From Effrenium voratum (lineage: Eukaryota > Sar > Dinophyceae > Suessiales > Symbiodiniaceae): a stretch of 64,000 nt of DNA. Positions 23,279 through 34,908 of this stretch are shown here, piece after piece. Under the pieces are notes generated by a model. The model did not search any database, was not told the origin of the DNA, and was given only the letters and a program-made list of their open reading frames with translations. The stretch lies in NCBI GenBank assembly GCA_963377175.1, contig CAUJNA010001502.1, positions 797,501 through 861,500 on the forward strand. Reading direction: 5' to 3'. The stretch's first letter is position 1, and each line of letters begins with the position of its first letter. The translations under genes and the position numbers were made by a program.

Positions 23279-23498
23279 CTGAGTTGGCTCTCCCATTGAA
23301 AGGCGCGGGGTGACAAGTCTGGAGGGAAAGGACCAGGGAGAACAGGTGGACGGACTGCGCGTCCAACCCGTTTGCTTTTTGGGGCGTTTTGCAATCCCAC
23401 AAGACCAAGACTGTCAAATCACGTCTGCACTCGGGCAACACGAAAGCATGCTTTCAACCAAGCCCAAAAGGGAGGAGAAATAAGGATTCTAGGGCTAC

Positions 23499-23580
23499 CT
23501 TCCCGATTCTTTCCAGGGGTCCTCCTTTTCAGGAAACCAAAAACACAAGGAAACAGCCGGTTTTTGAAAAGAACGATGGT
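23499..23580. repeat. dispersed short repeat, family D, copy 3
   Basis: ATTCTTTCCAGGGGTCCTCC ... GGTTTTTGAAAAGAACGATGG. Same order of elements as at 20,098 and, in reverse complement, 7,434. Confidence 0.5.
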
Positions 23581-23989
23581 TGAACAGAATGGGGAATCAA
23601 CCCGTAGAGATAAGGACAGGTTCTCAGGAGTTCTCAATCAAACGGCGTCTGAAGCCGACTCGCGAATCTGTGGCACAAAGAATGCCAAAGAATGCTCTCA
23701 GCTTGTCAATGGGCAGCCCTCAATCTCATTTCCTAGTGGCCAAACAAGTTTCGTTGGGTTTACCACTGTTTACCACTAAAATGGTGCAAATCCCCAGAGT
23801 CGGAAAAGGAGCTCAAAAAGGGAGTAACGGCTACAGCATACTGTGGATGGACGCAATCCGGCTTTACTTGGAAACCATGGTGGAGACCATACGGCTTGTT
23901 GGACTTGGGGAATCGCATCCTTCCAGGGCCTAGGTCGAGGGTGCTTGGTCTGGTGGGTCCGGTCGTTTACTGAAGGCCTGCTCGCGTGT

Positions 23990-24074
23990 CGCTTGCGGCC
24001 CGAGCCGCGCCCATGATGGGGCCAGAGGGGCAGGCCTTCCCGTCGATGCGCAGGTGCCAGCGGCAGCCACAGCT
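23990..24074 (-). CDS. putative exon: CxCxW-IDGKxCPSG block (host modular gene)
   Basis: The minus-strand acceptor is strong (CTTTGCCTCTCTCGCACGCC then ACAG|AGCTG). The block reads SCGCRWHLRIDGKACPSGPI then MGAARA. A GC-type donor (GCC|GCAAGC) would end it near 23,990. It matches the 7,794-7,878 and 31,995-32,055 blocks. High GC and clean similarity argue for real coding sequence. The product is unknown; the paired C-x-C-x-W and single CPSG cysteine suggest a small disulfide-linked fold. Confidence 0.5.
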
Positions 24075-24079
24075 CTGTG

Positions 24080-25293
24080 GCGTGCGAGAGAGGCAAAGAG
24101 ACATGGAAAATGAACCGGTTTCGGGGACCCCCGTTTTCGGAAACCACCAGTTGGATGCTTTGGAAGGGTCGATTCCCTCGCAGCAGCAAGTGAAACCCGT
24201 TCCCATCCCATCACTCTCTCACTTCGGAACGAGTGGGGCTCGGCCAAGAGGAGCCAAACTTTTGGCTCAAGCCCCGGAACTCGGGGAGTGGTGGGTAGCC
24301 AAATAAAAGCTAGAGGCCCAAATCATGGTTAGCTATAAAATCAACTGGAGCCACTGGTGGTTCTCAGCACTGGAAGAAACCACACGTTGACCTGTACAAA
24401 TGTGACTGTTCATGTCCAGCTCATGAAATCTTTCACTGTCCAAACATCACCAACATGTCAAAAGGCTGCAACTGAGTGGACCATTGGGAAGTCCTGGGAA
24501 GTCCTGTACGTACTGCACAGCCCTTCAGATCCGAACCCGTCTTCAGGGTGCAGAATGATAGAATTTGGGTTTTGTCTAGGCCCTCCAGTAGAGAGGTTAG
24601 AATACGGGCACCAACTTTTTCTGCAGTCTATTTTACTAGGGGCTTGCCCTCACCAAAACAGGGGTGAGAGGTCGGGCACTGGGGGACCTATAGTTGTCTA
24701 GGAGCCTTACAAAGGGAGCCCGGCAACAGTGCCAGATCTTGTTCCAGGCCTTCAAGCTGCGGGTATCGGCACTGGGCCAGTTCCAACATCGGACCCTCGA
24801 AAGGGAAACCAAGACCCCAGCCCCATGGGAGGGTCACATAGAGTTGACACCCGGTTTCTAAAACCTCGTGATCCGCCAGAAACCCTGGCGCATATGGCTG
24901 GCTTGCCAAGCCATATCAAAAAAAAACAAAAACAAACAACTCCCTAATTGCCTAGCACACTGGGCGTTCATACCTGCGCAGCATATGGCATGGTGGTTTG
25001 AAGGGTACCCTTTTTAAGGTCGGCGTTTGAAGGGAGAAGCATAGTTCGACACATATAACCAAGATGGAAGTGTCTTGTTCAGAGGGTGCCTTGTTTGTGG
25101 TTTTAACAGGAACCAAAAGGACAATTACCTCCCCCCCCCAGGAGAAAAAAAAAGAAAAAGAAGGAAACAACACGCACACCCATGCGACTGCACCACCTAA
25201 GAGACCCTGGAAGGATGATTCCCCTGTAAATACCAACAGTCGGTGTGGGTTCAACCATGGTTTCTTAGGCGGTGCGAGCGGATTCTGTGGCCA
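24080..25293. other. intron-like stretch, no gene seen
   Basis: Contains TTTTGGCTCAAG at 24,260-24,271 (12 nt identical to the 3' part of the dinoflagellate spliced leader), but it lies in a local palindrome and is treated as chance. Confidence 0.3.
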
Positions 25294-25395
25294 TGGGTCA
25301 AAAGCCCGTACCCCCAGTAAACATTTTAATCACCATTAAATAGACTAAAATGGGTGGTGCACCTACCCCAAAATGGTACCATTGGTTTTGACCCA
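25294..25395. repeat. MITE-like element, family B, copy 4
   Basis: TGGGTCAAAA ... TTTTGACCCA, nearly the same internal sequence as copy 2 at 4,972. One end lies only about 15-20 bp from the YSD exon. Confidence 0.7.
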
Positions 25396-25409
25396 CAGCC
25401 TTGTCGATC

Positions 25410-25536
25410 CACAGAATGGGTGTCCACAGTGAGGCTTGGCCTTCTTGCTTTCCGCCACCCGGAGGCTGTCCGAGTAGAAGAGCCTCACCCGGCTGTCTGC
25501 GAGGCGCTTCTTGAAGTTGACCACGCGCTTGTCGAT
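25410..25536 (-). CDS. putative exon: YSDxxRV block (host modular gene)
   Basis: The minus-strand block follows a pyrimidine-rich acceptor (TCCTGTCCTTTTCGCCGAG|ATC), itself fed by the CCAACC array. It reads [20 protein letters not shown] and then [20 protein letters not shown]. The core [13 protein letters not shown] aligns with SGLRIYYSDNQRV at 32,541-32,618. Possible donors are GTGAGG after ACAGCCGG or a GC donor after GAAA; the end is uncertain. It stands first in the module order YSD - CPSG - GFC. Confidence 0.45.
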
Positions 25537-25555
25537 CTCGGCGAAAAGGACAGGA

Positions 25556-26195
25556 GGGTTGGTTGGTGGGTTGGTGGGTTGGTGGGTTGGTGGGTTGGTT
25601 GGTTGGTGGGTGGGTTGGTGGGTGGGTGGGTTGGTGGGTTGGTTGGCTGGTTGGGGGGTGGGTTGGTTTGTTGGTTGGTTGGTTGGTTGGTGGGTGGGTG
25701 GGTGGGTGGGTTGGTGGGTGGGTGGGTTGGTGGGTTGGGGGGTTGCGGGGTTGGTGGGTTGGTTGGTTGGTTGGGGGGTGGGTTGGTTGGTTGGTTGGTT
25801 GGTTGGTTGGTTGGTTGGTTGGTTGGTTGGTTGGTTGGTTGGTTGGTTGGTTGGTTGGTTTGGTGGGTTGGTGGGTTGGCGTGTGGGTTGGTTGGTTGGT
25901 GGGTTGGTTGGCTGGTTGGGGGGTGGGTTGGTTTGTTGGTTGATTGGTTGGTTGGTTGGTTGGGTGGATGGGTGGGTGGGTTGGTGGGTTGGTGGGTTGG
26001 TGGGTTGGCAAGTTGGTGGGTTGGTGGGTTGGTTGGTTGGTTGGTTGGTTGGTTGGTTGGTTGGTTGGTTGGCTGGCTGGTTGGTTGGCTGGTTGGCGGG
26101 GTGAGTTGGTTGGCTGGTTGGTGGGTGGGTTGGTTGTCTGCTTGGTGGTTGGTTGGCTGGTTGGTGGTTAGTTGTTTGATTGCTTGGTTGGCAGG
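25556..26195. repeat. GGTT/GGTGGGTT minisatellite (about 640 bp)
   Basis: A continuous array of GGTTGGTT and GGTTGGTGGGTT units, pure (GGTT)n at about 25,780-25,860, with scattered GGCT and GGGG variants. The strand is strongly G/T-rich and could form G-quadruplex structures. Long open frames on both strands (Trp-Val-Gly or Pro-Thr-Asn-Gln) are artefacts of the repeat. Confidence 0.95.
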
Positions 26196-28735
26196 TCACT
26201 GGAATTCCCCAAGTTGCAACTTACTGGTGCTTTCCATTGAAAGGATCGCCACTTGAGGTTACGAACGGAATTGAGGAAACTTTGGACAGTCCCTGTTTCC
26301 CTGCTTCCCTGAAATACGACCCCAAATTGTGGCCTTACCAAACAGAAGTGCTGGGGAAAACGGGGGCTCTTAAACAGACTGGGGGGGGCATCGCCAGGTT
26401 GGCATCCTGGGTTGCAAGAGCTCAATGAGTCTAAAATTGGGGTTACAGGGGTGCAACCATGATTGAGGCCAAAGGCAAGCTCAGGTGAAATGTGATTTCA
26501 TTGCTTGAATTCTGGCCTTGGGGCTGGCAAGCATCGGAATGGCAAGTAGGACGCAAACGCGCAACCAAGAAGAAACCACCAGTCATACGAGATACGAGGT
26601 CTTCCCACAAAAGTGACTCAGACCCTCCGAAAGAGATAGCCGCCCCCTCTGGATAAGCCAGTTGACAAGCTACCAAGGTTCCCACATCAAATTGCAAGCC
26701 TATGACGAATAAACTCCTGATCGATCAATAGGGGTGGCCCATCTTAGAGAACCTTTCTGTGGCAAGTCCTGGAACGCAGGGTTTATTCTCAAGCAAGCTT
26801 CCCGCAGACTAATTGACTCGATGCACACGTCCGACAACAATGACAAGACCGGCAGGTTAAAGGGAACAACACCCAAAAGTAATTCAAGGGTTCCCAAAAA
26901 TTTGACAGGGAGCTAGCACAAACCGGGTATTTGGTCGGCATTCAAACTTTATTCATGAGTAGTCGTTCATACTCTTTCATATTCTTGGCCTTCTTTTGGC
27001 CAAATGGGGCAGCCAACGTCCGATCCCGAGGTTTCCATACACAAGTCTCAAGCACAAATGGAGGCCAACATGACGCGTCCCCCCCCCATTGACACGGCAC
27101 CAACAAACCAATCATGTTTGCAAGAATCTCTCGTCTTTGGGGATTCCCCCCTTTCGCTTCCATGTTCCCACCCCTGCGCAAAAGTTCTAGAGAGAAAACA
27201 TACTTGTATATACACATATATATATATATGTATATATATACAGCTTCCCTCTACATGGGCCTTCCCCATGTGGCTGCAAAAGAAAACACCAACCATCACC
27301 AACCCAAACCACCAACTAAGAGGTGCCTGATATATACAAGCATTGTGTAAAACAAAACAACTTCCATATGCAGGTCAGACCTAATCGAATTGCAGCTGGT
27401 CATTGAACCTCGGGATCTCCCCATTTGTGTGAGTGCACATCTGCAAAGTATGCAAGAGGTCCTGAACATATGCCATATGCATTAGATTTTCAAACGAAGG
27501 ATCTGTATCATGATGCGCTCTCCCTTGGTTCACTCCAAATCTGTGAGCTCATTTGCTGCAAACGAGCTCCGAGAAAGAATAAAAAACAAAGCCAGGGAGC
27601 GGGGCCCGTATCGCGGCCGTCCCCGCTGGCTCCTCAGAGGTTTCACCCATTCACGTTGGCCAAAGGTGTGGAGGCCTAAACCTTGCAGTAAAACTCATCT
27701 TTGTTGGTTTTCCTTTTTCCTTTTTACAAATATATATATATATATATATTAGATAATTATACAACACCTGAAAGAAGGGATTGCCAAGTGATGGATCTTT
27801 GCCATGGTGAGCTTGCTCTTTTGCAATACAAACAAAACCCGAAATAAGGATCCCCTGATGGATCTTTACCACGGTGAGCTCGTTTTACCCCGAGCTCGCC
27901 ATAAAAATGAAGACATGAAACGAAGTAGAACCATCTACAAACATGACCGGCAGGAGATCTTGCTTTCTTTCTTCGCTGGTCATGGGCAGTCCTTACACAC
28001 GTGGAGGGATGCTTGTATGTTGATCGGATGCTTGAGTCATCTTTTCTGGGTCAACTCGAACCAACATATGAGAGAAGGATGGGTAACAAAAAGTGGGGGG
28101 CCCGTCTCCATTTTCCTTATAGCCCCTGGGAAAACCAACGAAAACACACGAAACCTCCTCCATGTTCATCCATTTTCCTTCAAGCCCCTGGGAGAAAAAA
28201 AAACCTGAAGAACATCCGTCCAGTGCTGCAAAGCTGCCGGAGGCTTGGGCATAAAAGGGATAGTCCTCCGGCACCTGTCCGGAGACCCCTTGGCAGACCT
28301 CCCATTTTGGAAGCTGACAGGAGTGCCTTGCCAGGTTCCGTATGAGCTGGTGGGCTTATAGGTGAGTTTCCCTTGTGGATGCCCTATTTTTTGCGAAGGG
28401 AGCAAGGAAAACGTGGAATCCATTGTGGTTTACCGGGTTTTTGTGGTTGTGCTTGATTTACTTGCAATACTTAGAGCATCCACCGTAGTGATGTTTGAAG
28501 AGGAAATCTAGGGAATCCTGTTTTCTGGGGGAACTGCTCCTTTGCACCAACCACTCCTTGGCTGGGGGGAGCAAAGAACAACGTATCTTGCGAACATACC
28601 AAAGGGTGATCCGCCCGCAAGTTGCTTTGTCATTTGCTGGCTTATTTTGTTCCAGGAGGAGATCGACTTCTTACCTCTCTTTTTTCCCGGGTGCTGAAAG
28701 CTCACCCGTTTTACGGGGGCAGCCGCCTCTTGAAC
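26196..28735. other. intron-like stretch with AT microsatellites
   Basis: AT-rich tracts at about 27,206-27,241 and 27,729-27,750. No coding block is supported. Around 28,210-28,350 a minus-strand frame (SSYGTWQGTPVSFQNGRSAK) could be a further exon, but it has no matching module. Confidence 0.4.
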
Positions 28736-28796
28736 CTCCACGTGCCAAGTGTGTTCCTTGCTGTAGAAGCTCTTGTAGCCTGTGTCGCAGTCGTAG
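28736..28796 (-). CDS. putative exon: YDCDTGYKSFYS block (host modular gene)
   Basis: A 61-nt minus-strand block between TATTCAAG|CTACG and GTGGAG|GTTCAAG encodes SYDCDTGYKSFYSKEHTWHV with a final E. The borders are GT-AG type and in phase with a split Ser codon. No second copy was found, though the FYS-K core recalls the FYSD core of the YSD exons. It lies between the GFC exon at 31.5 kb and the YSD exon at 25.5 kb. Confidence 0.35.
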
Positions 28797-28799
28797 CTT

Positions 28800-30228
28800 G
28801 AATACCTCAGCTTTGGTGTTCAAGGCAATGTCAGGAAAGTAGATTGCAACCATAGGGGACAACCCCAGTTACACCAGCTAGTTCTCCCATGGTTGCAACA
28901 TTTTACCAGACATGTAACCTATCACAGCCATTGCAACCCTTCTTGTCTGACATTGAGTTCGGGGTCCACATTCGCCGGTCGCGAGTCGCCAGGGCGTTTT
29001 CCCTGAATGGCTGGAAGTGTTGCTCGAGATGTGGCTTCCATTGGGTTCTGACGTGAGATAGAGACAACCCATCGAATTGGCAAACTCAAGGGGCCCAGTT
29101 TCAGCGACCAGCTTGGGTTCCAGAAGTGCCAAACCCTGGGCAACCTTACCCGGGAAACTGCTTAACCAAGTCTGGGCTAACACTTGAACACAGTGGTTTC
29201 TAGAGTCTAGTAGTCTGAAAGGACAGAAGGTCAGAAGGCTGCACACAATTGCGGACCCAACACGCGGCCTACTCTGCTGAACGCAAATGGTGCATGCCAA
29301 GAAGGTCAATGCGCCACCACCCATTGAATGAAGAGCGATCAATCTAGCTCGTCTTTGGTGGCAAGGACCAGTTGGACTTGTTCCAATCAACTCAGGAAGT
29401 GAGAAGAAAGTTGTTGAGATACCACAAGCGTCTCAGCCATTGTCTCATACCACAAGCGTCAAAAGGCTTCGCCAAAGGCAAGCCAGCACCGGTCCCCACA
29501 TTCCTCATCGATTAAAGGCTCCCCGTACTTCAGATTATGTTGGTCTTCAAAGCCTCACCCGCTTTGCCCATTCAAGGTGCCTGAATTTCCTTTTGTTGGG
29601 GGTGATGCTTGAAGGGGAAATGTAGGGAACCCTTGCATTCCAGATTGCGTTTGTTTTCAGACTGCCTCGTTGTGAAAGCGTGTCATGAGGCATCGCATGG
29701 TCCCAAAAGTACGGATGAAGTCCGAGAACGCAGTGTCCGATGCAGTCTCCTCCCTTCCCGGGACTAAATGGATGTACATCGAACTTATCACCCGAGGTCC
29801 TGGGCCACTGAAATCAAGCAGTTTAGGGAGGAAACCAAAGACCCCCCCTCCATCCGTGGGTTGTGAAGTGGTTCTCCTATCAAAGCTTTCTGGCCCAGGA
29901 AGACTTGCCTCTCCAGGCAAACCTTGGGTGCCGCGATTCAAGAACCGTGAGATCTTCCCTTCCGGGACAGAAACCTTGAGGGCGAAAAGCTTGGTTGACG
30001 TTGGGTTTGGGGAGCAGAAATTCCAAAGCTTTAGCTGTTAAGTGGTTGGATTCCAACCACTAAACCACAATAAGATCAAAAATGTAAGGGGGCCGATGTT
30101 GTCACTCTTGACTTTCCAGGGGGGAGGAAATTACACCCGCCGATTGCACTCTAGAGACAAAACCCCAACATGAAGAAAGATGCAAAGCTATTGTCAGGAA
30201 ATAAGACCAAGTGGAAAAACATGTCTAA
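28800..30228. other. intron-like stretch, no gene seen
   Basis: A 170-aa minus-strand open frame (28,878-29,390) lacks motifs and matches no other module; I do not call it a gene. Confidence 0.3.
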
Positions 30229-30338
30229 TTGCTGGTGCTCAGCAGGAAATGAGGGAATCAACCTGCAAATTCCTGAAAGGAAACCATAGGGGATGGTCTA
30301 TCGGGGTCATTCCCTCATTTCTTGCTGAGCACCAGCAA
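30229..30338. repeat. MITE-like element, family E, copy 2 (near-perfect TIRs)
   Basis: A 110-bp element with about 30-bp terminal inverted repeats that differ at one position: TTGCTGGTGCTCAGCAGGAA... at one end and the complement of TTGCTGGTGCTCAGCAAGAA... at the other. Related to 19,511-19,600. Confidence 0.8.
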
Positions 30339-31518
30339 GTAATATGAATGGCTAAATCAGTAGAGGTTTGCGGACCCCAATTACCCTCCCATCCACATGG
30401 AACCCACCCTCTGGGGTCCATTTTTAAGGAGAAATTTGCCTTCCAGGTTCCATCTGTAAATGGATGGAGGGAATGTTCCCATGATTTCCAGTCATAGACT
30501 CGGGCATTAGAGTGCCTAGCCAAAGCGCCCAGGTGTTGGCCCCACGTGCACCGACACCTCGTGGGCACCCTTGCCTCGGAAAAGCTGATGGTGTTGAAGC
30601 GGAAAAAAACAGCCCACCATTTTGTTAACCCTATGTGGGTACAAGGGCCAAAGGGGACGTGAACATCTCTCTAGCTTTGATGCCCCGCCTGTGAATTCTG
30701 CGAGTTGGCGCACGCCTTGATCGGTAAATTCGCATAACGCAAAAAAGAACTTGTCACTCCTTTGCCTTCCTTTGCTGCAATGTCTGTGGGCCACGCTACG
30801 CCGCTACGCGGTGCCCGCAAGAAGTGGCTCGCATCACTATGTCAGCGATGGAAGTTGGAGATGTTCACCCTTCAACGTCAGCGGCCGCCACCACTAAGTA
30901 AGCAGCCCAGGCGATCACTGCGCTTTATGAGAAATTAATTCTGAACCAGGCAGTCACATATCTGAAGGCATGCTAGCCTGACTGGCCGTAGAACCGCCTC
31001 GCTCCCATCTCACTAGGCAAGTCGTGCAACGGGAGACTGAAGGAACTCAGGAAACTCCCCCAACAACCTACGAGCCCAAAGAAACGTCCTAGGAACTTTT
31101 CCGGAAATCCGAACCTCTCGCCAAACTCAGGCTGCAGCTCCACTTTTGCTGGCGGAAAGCTTGAAGGTCACATTTGCGCAAAATAGGACCATAGAAAGAG
31201 GTCCCTAAGACGGGCTCTTTCAGGCCTAGCCTTAAGCCATCTTAAGCCGTGTTTGGGTTCCATACGTTCGAGAGGACCTAGGGAGCCCCCTGTGCGGCTT
31301 AAAAAATGATTGGGTGCCCCTAAATGGGCTCTAACAAATGCGTTGTAGGATGAACCTGTTTATGTGGGCAGTTCAAAGTGGACTTAAGCCCTCTGGAAAG
31401 AGAAACAACAGTGAACGATTCCCTTTGAAACCAACAAAGGAAAAACAAACAAAAACATTTCAGCAAATGGGCAGTTAAGCCACATTAAGCCACAATCCTT
31501 CGGTCGAGCTTCCGACAC
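30339..31518. other. intron-like stretch, no gene seen
   Basis: Nothing supported. A minus-strand run near 30,650-30,760 (FFALCEFTDQGVRQLAEFTG) looks peptide-like, but it is isolated and has no matching copy. Confidence 0.3.
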
Positions 31519-31588
31519 CGGAGCAGAAGCCCCCGAAGCCTCTGACGCGGTGGGGGTTCTGGCCCTTGTACACGTAGACGTCTTTGGA
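31519..31588 (-). CDS. putative exon: RGFGGFC block (host modular gene)
   Basis: A 70-nt minus-strand block between GGCCCAG|TCC and CTCCG|GTGTCG encodes SKDVYVYKGQNPHRVRGFGG followed by FCS. It is the best-bordered member of the GFC family; relatives lie at 23,204 and 5,114. It sits about 0.4 kb after the CPSG exon (31,995) in the minus direction. Product family unknown. Confidence 0.5.
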
Positions 31589-31793
31589 CTGGGCCGCTTG
31601 CAAGCCCAAGCCGCTAAACCCTTGCAAAGAGAGCTTTTTCTCTGCTCAAAGCCCATTAATTAGTAACTTGCAAAGGAAAGTTCAAATTGACCCCAGTTTC
31701 GTACCCCGAACCACGGGCTCCGTCCCTTTCATCGGATTGCATTCCAGGACCCAGTTGGCTCCAATGTGGCTGGGGGCGTGTCCCGACAAACCC

Positions 31794-31843
31794 TGGCAAC
31801 GGCAAGAAGCACAGCCCATAGGCACACACGGGCAGCCCACGGC
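31794..31843 (-). CDS. putative exon: Cys-rich CPCVPMGC block
   Basis: A minus-strand run reads KAVGCPCVPMGCASCRCQG, five cysteines in 16 residues, flanked by TTTCAAG|GCC and CCAGG|GTTTG. No second copy was recognised. It lies between the CPSG and GFC exons of the first module set, so it may be an additional small exon. Confidence is low because the block is short. Confidence 0.25.
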
Positions 31844-31994
31844 CTTGAAAGCCCGGTGCTCCAGAATCAGGAAAGATATGCAACCAAGCTTTGACAGCCT
31901 CTTCGAACCTCCCAAAATCTCCTGACCTGCCCCAAGCGCTTGAAGAAATTGCCGGATGATGCCCAGAGCCTGTGGTTTTGCCTCGCGATCTCAC

Positions 31995-32055
31995 TTGGGC
32001 CAAGTGGCGAGCTGGCCGCTTGGGCAGCTCTTCCCATCGATCTTGATCTCCCAAC
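31995..32055 (-). CDS. putative exon: WEIKIDGKSCPSG block (host modular gene)
   Basis: A 61-nt minus-strand block is bordered by GAATTCCCAG|GTTGG and GGCCCAA|GTGAGAT. It encodes WEIKIDGKSCPSGQLATWP, matching the 7.8-kb and 24.0-kb exons over W-x-I/L-x-ID-x-K-x-CPS. The paired N-terminal C-x-C of the other copies is absent here and may sit on a neighbouring exon. It is part of the ordered set with 32,541 and 31,519. Confidence 0.5.
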
Positions 32056-32540
32056 CTGGGAATTCCAACGCAACTCCTACCCCGTGGCCCCATATCCATA
32101 GCCCGTGGCCCTGCAGGAGGGCCAACTAAAACACTGGCTTCGTAGGAATTGAAAATGACGGATTTCAGGAAGACCATCTGAAAACGTCCTGTCCGTTTGC
32201 GATCCGCATTGCTGCCCCATGACTTTGGAATGACAGCCCTCCGCCATTTTCAAGCTGTACAAAGCAGGGAAGCCATTTGCCTTATGTTGCTTCCCTTTAA
32301 CCCTTTCCCTTCAGGGCAAGGGGGTTCGGGGTCCCCAGTTCGAACAGTGGACACTAACTCACTCTTGAACACATCTCCGAAGGCCGAAGAAATCCCTCAA
32401 TCAGCCAACTTCATGCCGTGTATGGTAGAAACCAAGCGGTTTACAGGGCTTCCTTCGCTTCGCGCCAACCGCAAACCCCAAATTTCCACCAAACCTTCTT
32501 CCCCGGGCAAGGGCAAAGGGATCTCTCCACATTCATTCAC

Positions 32541-32618
32541 CAAAAGGCGTCCGGAGGCGGTGGTATGGCCGTAGACCCGTTGGTTGTCAGAGTAGTAGAT
32601 TCTCAAGCCACTCTTCTC
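32541..32618 (-). CDS. putative exon: YSDNQRV block (host modular gene)
   Basis: A 78-nt minus-strand block, exactly 26 codons, between GGCTGAG|GAGAAG and CCTTTTG|GTGAATG. It encodes EKSGLRIYYSDNQRVYGHTT and then ASGRLL. Both splice borders are canonical. The core matches 25,410-25,536. It is first of the three-exon set YSD - CPSG - GFC that recurs at 25-23 kb. Confidence 0.5.
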
Positions 32619-34574
32619 CTCAGCCATCGGGAGGCTCAAAACAGCAACCGGGTCCGACCCGGTCCTCCAATTTAAACAGTAGACGTTCGCTCAGACTTTA
32701 ATAAAGGGGAACCACGGGAATCCTTTCCCAATAAAAAAAGAGAAAAAGGGCGGAACTTACTGGGCAACAGAGTACGTGTAAAGAGCTTGGCCCATACTCT
32801 CACGGCAGTAGGCACTGGCCCCTGCGGCAGTTGGCAAAACCGTAACAAATGAGCCGTGAGATCCCAGCCCCAGAACCCTTTGGAACCCGAGGCTGCAAAC
32901 CCCAGAGCCTTCGGCAAAGACCCCCTAGCTTCCTGGGGGAAACATCCAGACGCAACACCTGTCGGAACTGCCATCAGGCGCTGGCTTCTAAATGTACACA
33001 TTATGCACCAACCAGCTTCTGTGCGCCCAGTGAAAATTCACAGGACCAACAAAGCAAAAGCGCTGAATCCTGTCAAAAGCTGCCATCCCAGCTGGCCATG
33101 TCATCTCATTTGAGCACCCTGCGCTTCAGACTTGGCAGGCAGAGTGGCGAAAAAAAGGGGGGGGGGGGGGAAACGAGAAAAACAATCTAGGCGTGGAATC
33201 CAACTCCGTTCTTTTCAACCATCGTTCTTTTCAGACACCAGCTGGTTCCCCAACACGTTGGGTTTTTAGAAAGAAGGACGCTTGGAAAGAATGGAAATGG
33301 AAGGTACCCCTAGAAAAACGGTCAGCTCACCGCGTGGGCTGATGGAGTTGATGAACCCCCCATCTCCCGAAGACCCCACCCTGCGACCTTTTCGCGCAAC
33401 GCGAATTCTGCCACGCACAAGCCCACCGGCCATGAGAAAAAAGGGCACGCTTCATGGGTTTGTTACTTGTCAACGGAGGAAACCGGGCTTTTAAACCTTC
33501 TTTCCGCGTTTCGCCGGGCTTTTCTCAGCCCACCTGTACTCACTGAGTTGGCCAAGAAGAGTCTCAACTTGTTGCTTACCGCCATTCGGTCTTTCAAAAC
33601 CGAAAAAAGTTACGAAACCAAAAACGGCCCGGACGAAAAGTTAGGCTCAAGGCGCCGACTTCTTGAAAAACTTCACGCGCCTTCCGTTGAGCTGGCCCTT
33701 GTCCTGAATCGAAGGACTTGGGCCGCTTTTCGGACCGCTTCTGGGGGAGCTTTGGTGTTCCAACCCTGAACCTGTGGTTGTTTTTTTGTTTGCCCTGAAC
33801 CTGTCGTTGTTTTTTTCGTTTGCCCTGAACCTGCAGGTTGTTTTTTTTGTTTGCCCTCCATGGTACCTTTTGGTTTCCTGGCCCTCTCCGAGTCGAACCA
33901 AGTCCCCATGGGCAACCTATGCGACTCGCAGGTTGCGCTATTGGAGTTCACCCGAGGAAGCGGCTCGAGGGGAACGGGGGAGGGCCCGGAATCCGCCAAA
34001 GAAAAAGAGCCATTAGAGATCCTTACGTGAAAACACCTGAAATACCTGAACATTGCCTTGTAAATGGTGGTGTCCAACTTGATTTTGGTGTTGAAAAAGC
34101 CACATGTTTCACATGGTTGCAAAATGTATCTTTTAAGGAGCCCTACCCAATCATGACTATTTGGGAATAGGGACAGCAAGGACCATGTCTTGCAACAGCT
34201 CTAGGCTCTAAGTCGGGAATTATTTTACAGAGGTGTATGGGTAAGGGCCAGGCAGGATTGGGTTACATCCTGACCGTAAACATTGTGGACCTAGCTGGGG
34301 GTGTCCACCGGATTGAAGCGACATCCTGATAGCATAGACCCCCTTTTGCACCATATAGTTTGCGACACATCTTTTTTACACCGGTTCAACATGCAGCCTG
34401 AGTCAACCCTTAGAGTGGCCAGCTAATTAGGATCTTCCCTTGGGTCCCCCTGGTATACCACGGGGATTTTGTTCCACCGTAGCTTGGCAAGTGACAAAAC
34501 ATCCAATCCTCAACCTGCTCCTGCGCGTGTTTACGAAATCCACTGCCCAAGCCGTGGAATTGGCTGATGGGCAA
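32619..34574. other. intron-like stretch with a family D repeat at 33,205-33,292
   Basis: The fourth family D copy (CCGTTCTTTTCAACCATCG ... GGAAAGAATGG) is here. A GTTGTTTTTTTGTTTGCCC unit is repeated about three times at 33,775-33,855. No gene is supported. Confidence 0.4.
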
Positions 34575-34682
34575 GTTTAGGGCGGATTAAGGGTTGGGTT
34601 AGGGTGATTTGGGGTTGGTTTGGGGTTGGTTTAGGGTCGGTTTAGGGCTGATGTAGGGTTTAGGGTTGGCGTTGGGTTGGTT
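34575..34682. repeat. degenerate telomere-like TTTAGGG/GGTTGGTTT array
   Basis: Irregular GGTTTAGGG, GGTTGGGTTAGGG and GGGTTGGTTT units. TTTAGGG, the telomere repeat reported for dinoflagellates and plants, occurs several times. Interstitial, so a relic of repair or of an old chromosome end, or a chance G/T-rich array. Confidence 0.6.
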
Positions 34683-34908
34683 TATTGCTGCTTTATGGTA
34701 GTTGAGATTCTGAGTTCTGTCATGTTTGGGACCCTCGTGCATGTTGTCAAAACTTGTGTTTCGCAGGGGGTTGAACTAGAGGCGTTAAGCAGCTACATGT
34801 TACAAACAGTTGGCATGTGACACATGCAGGGGAGATGCGACTTAACGTTTTACATGGCCTTCGATTGCCCTGGGCTTTCCCAGCCGCAGACCTTGGCAAC
34901 TCATTTGG

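Noticed and set aside
24260..24271. TTTTGGCTCAAG, 12 nt identical to the spliced leader
   Set aside because: Part of a local palindrome (GAGCCAAA...TTTGGCTC), not near any exon or repeat end; likely chance.
25354..26256. Long open frames rich in Trp-Val-Gly-Leu (plus) and Pro-Thr-Asn-Gln (minus)
   Set aside because: Produced entirely by the GGTT/CCAA array; open in several frames at once with no unique sequence.
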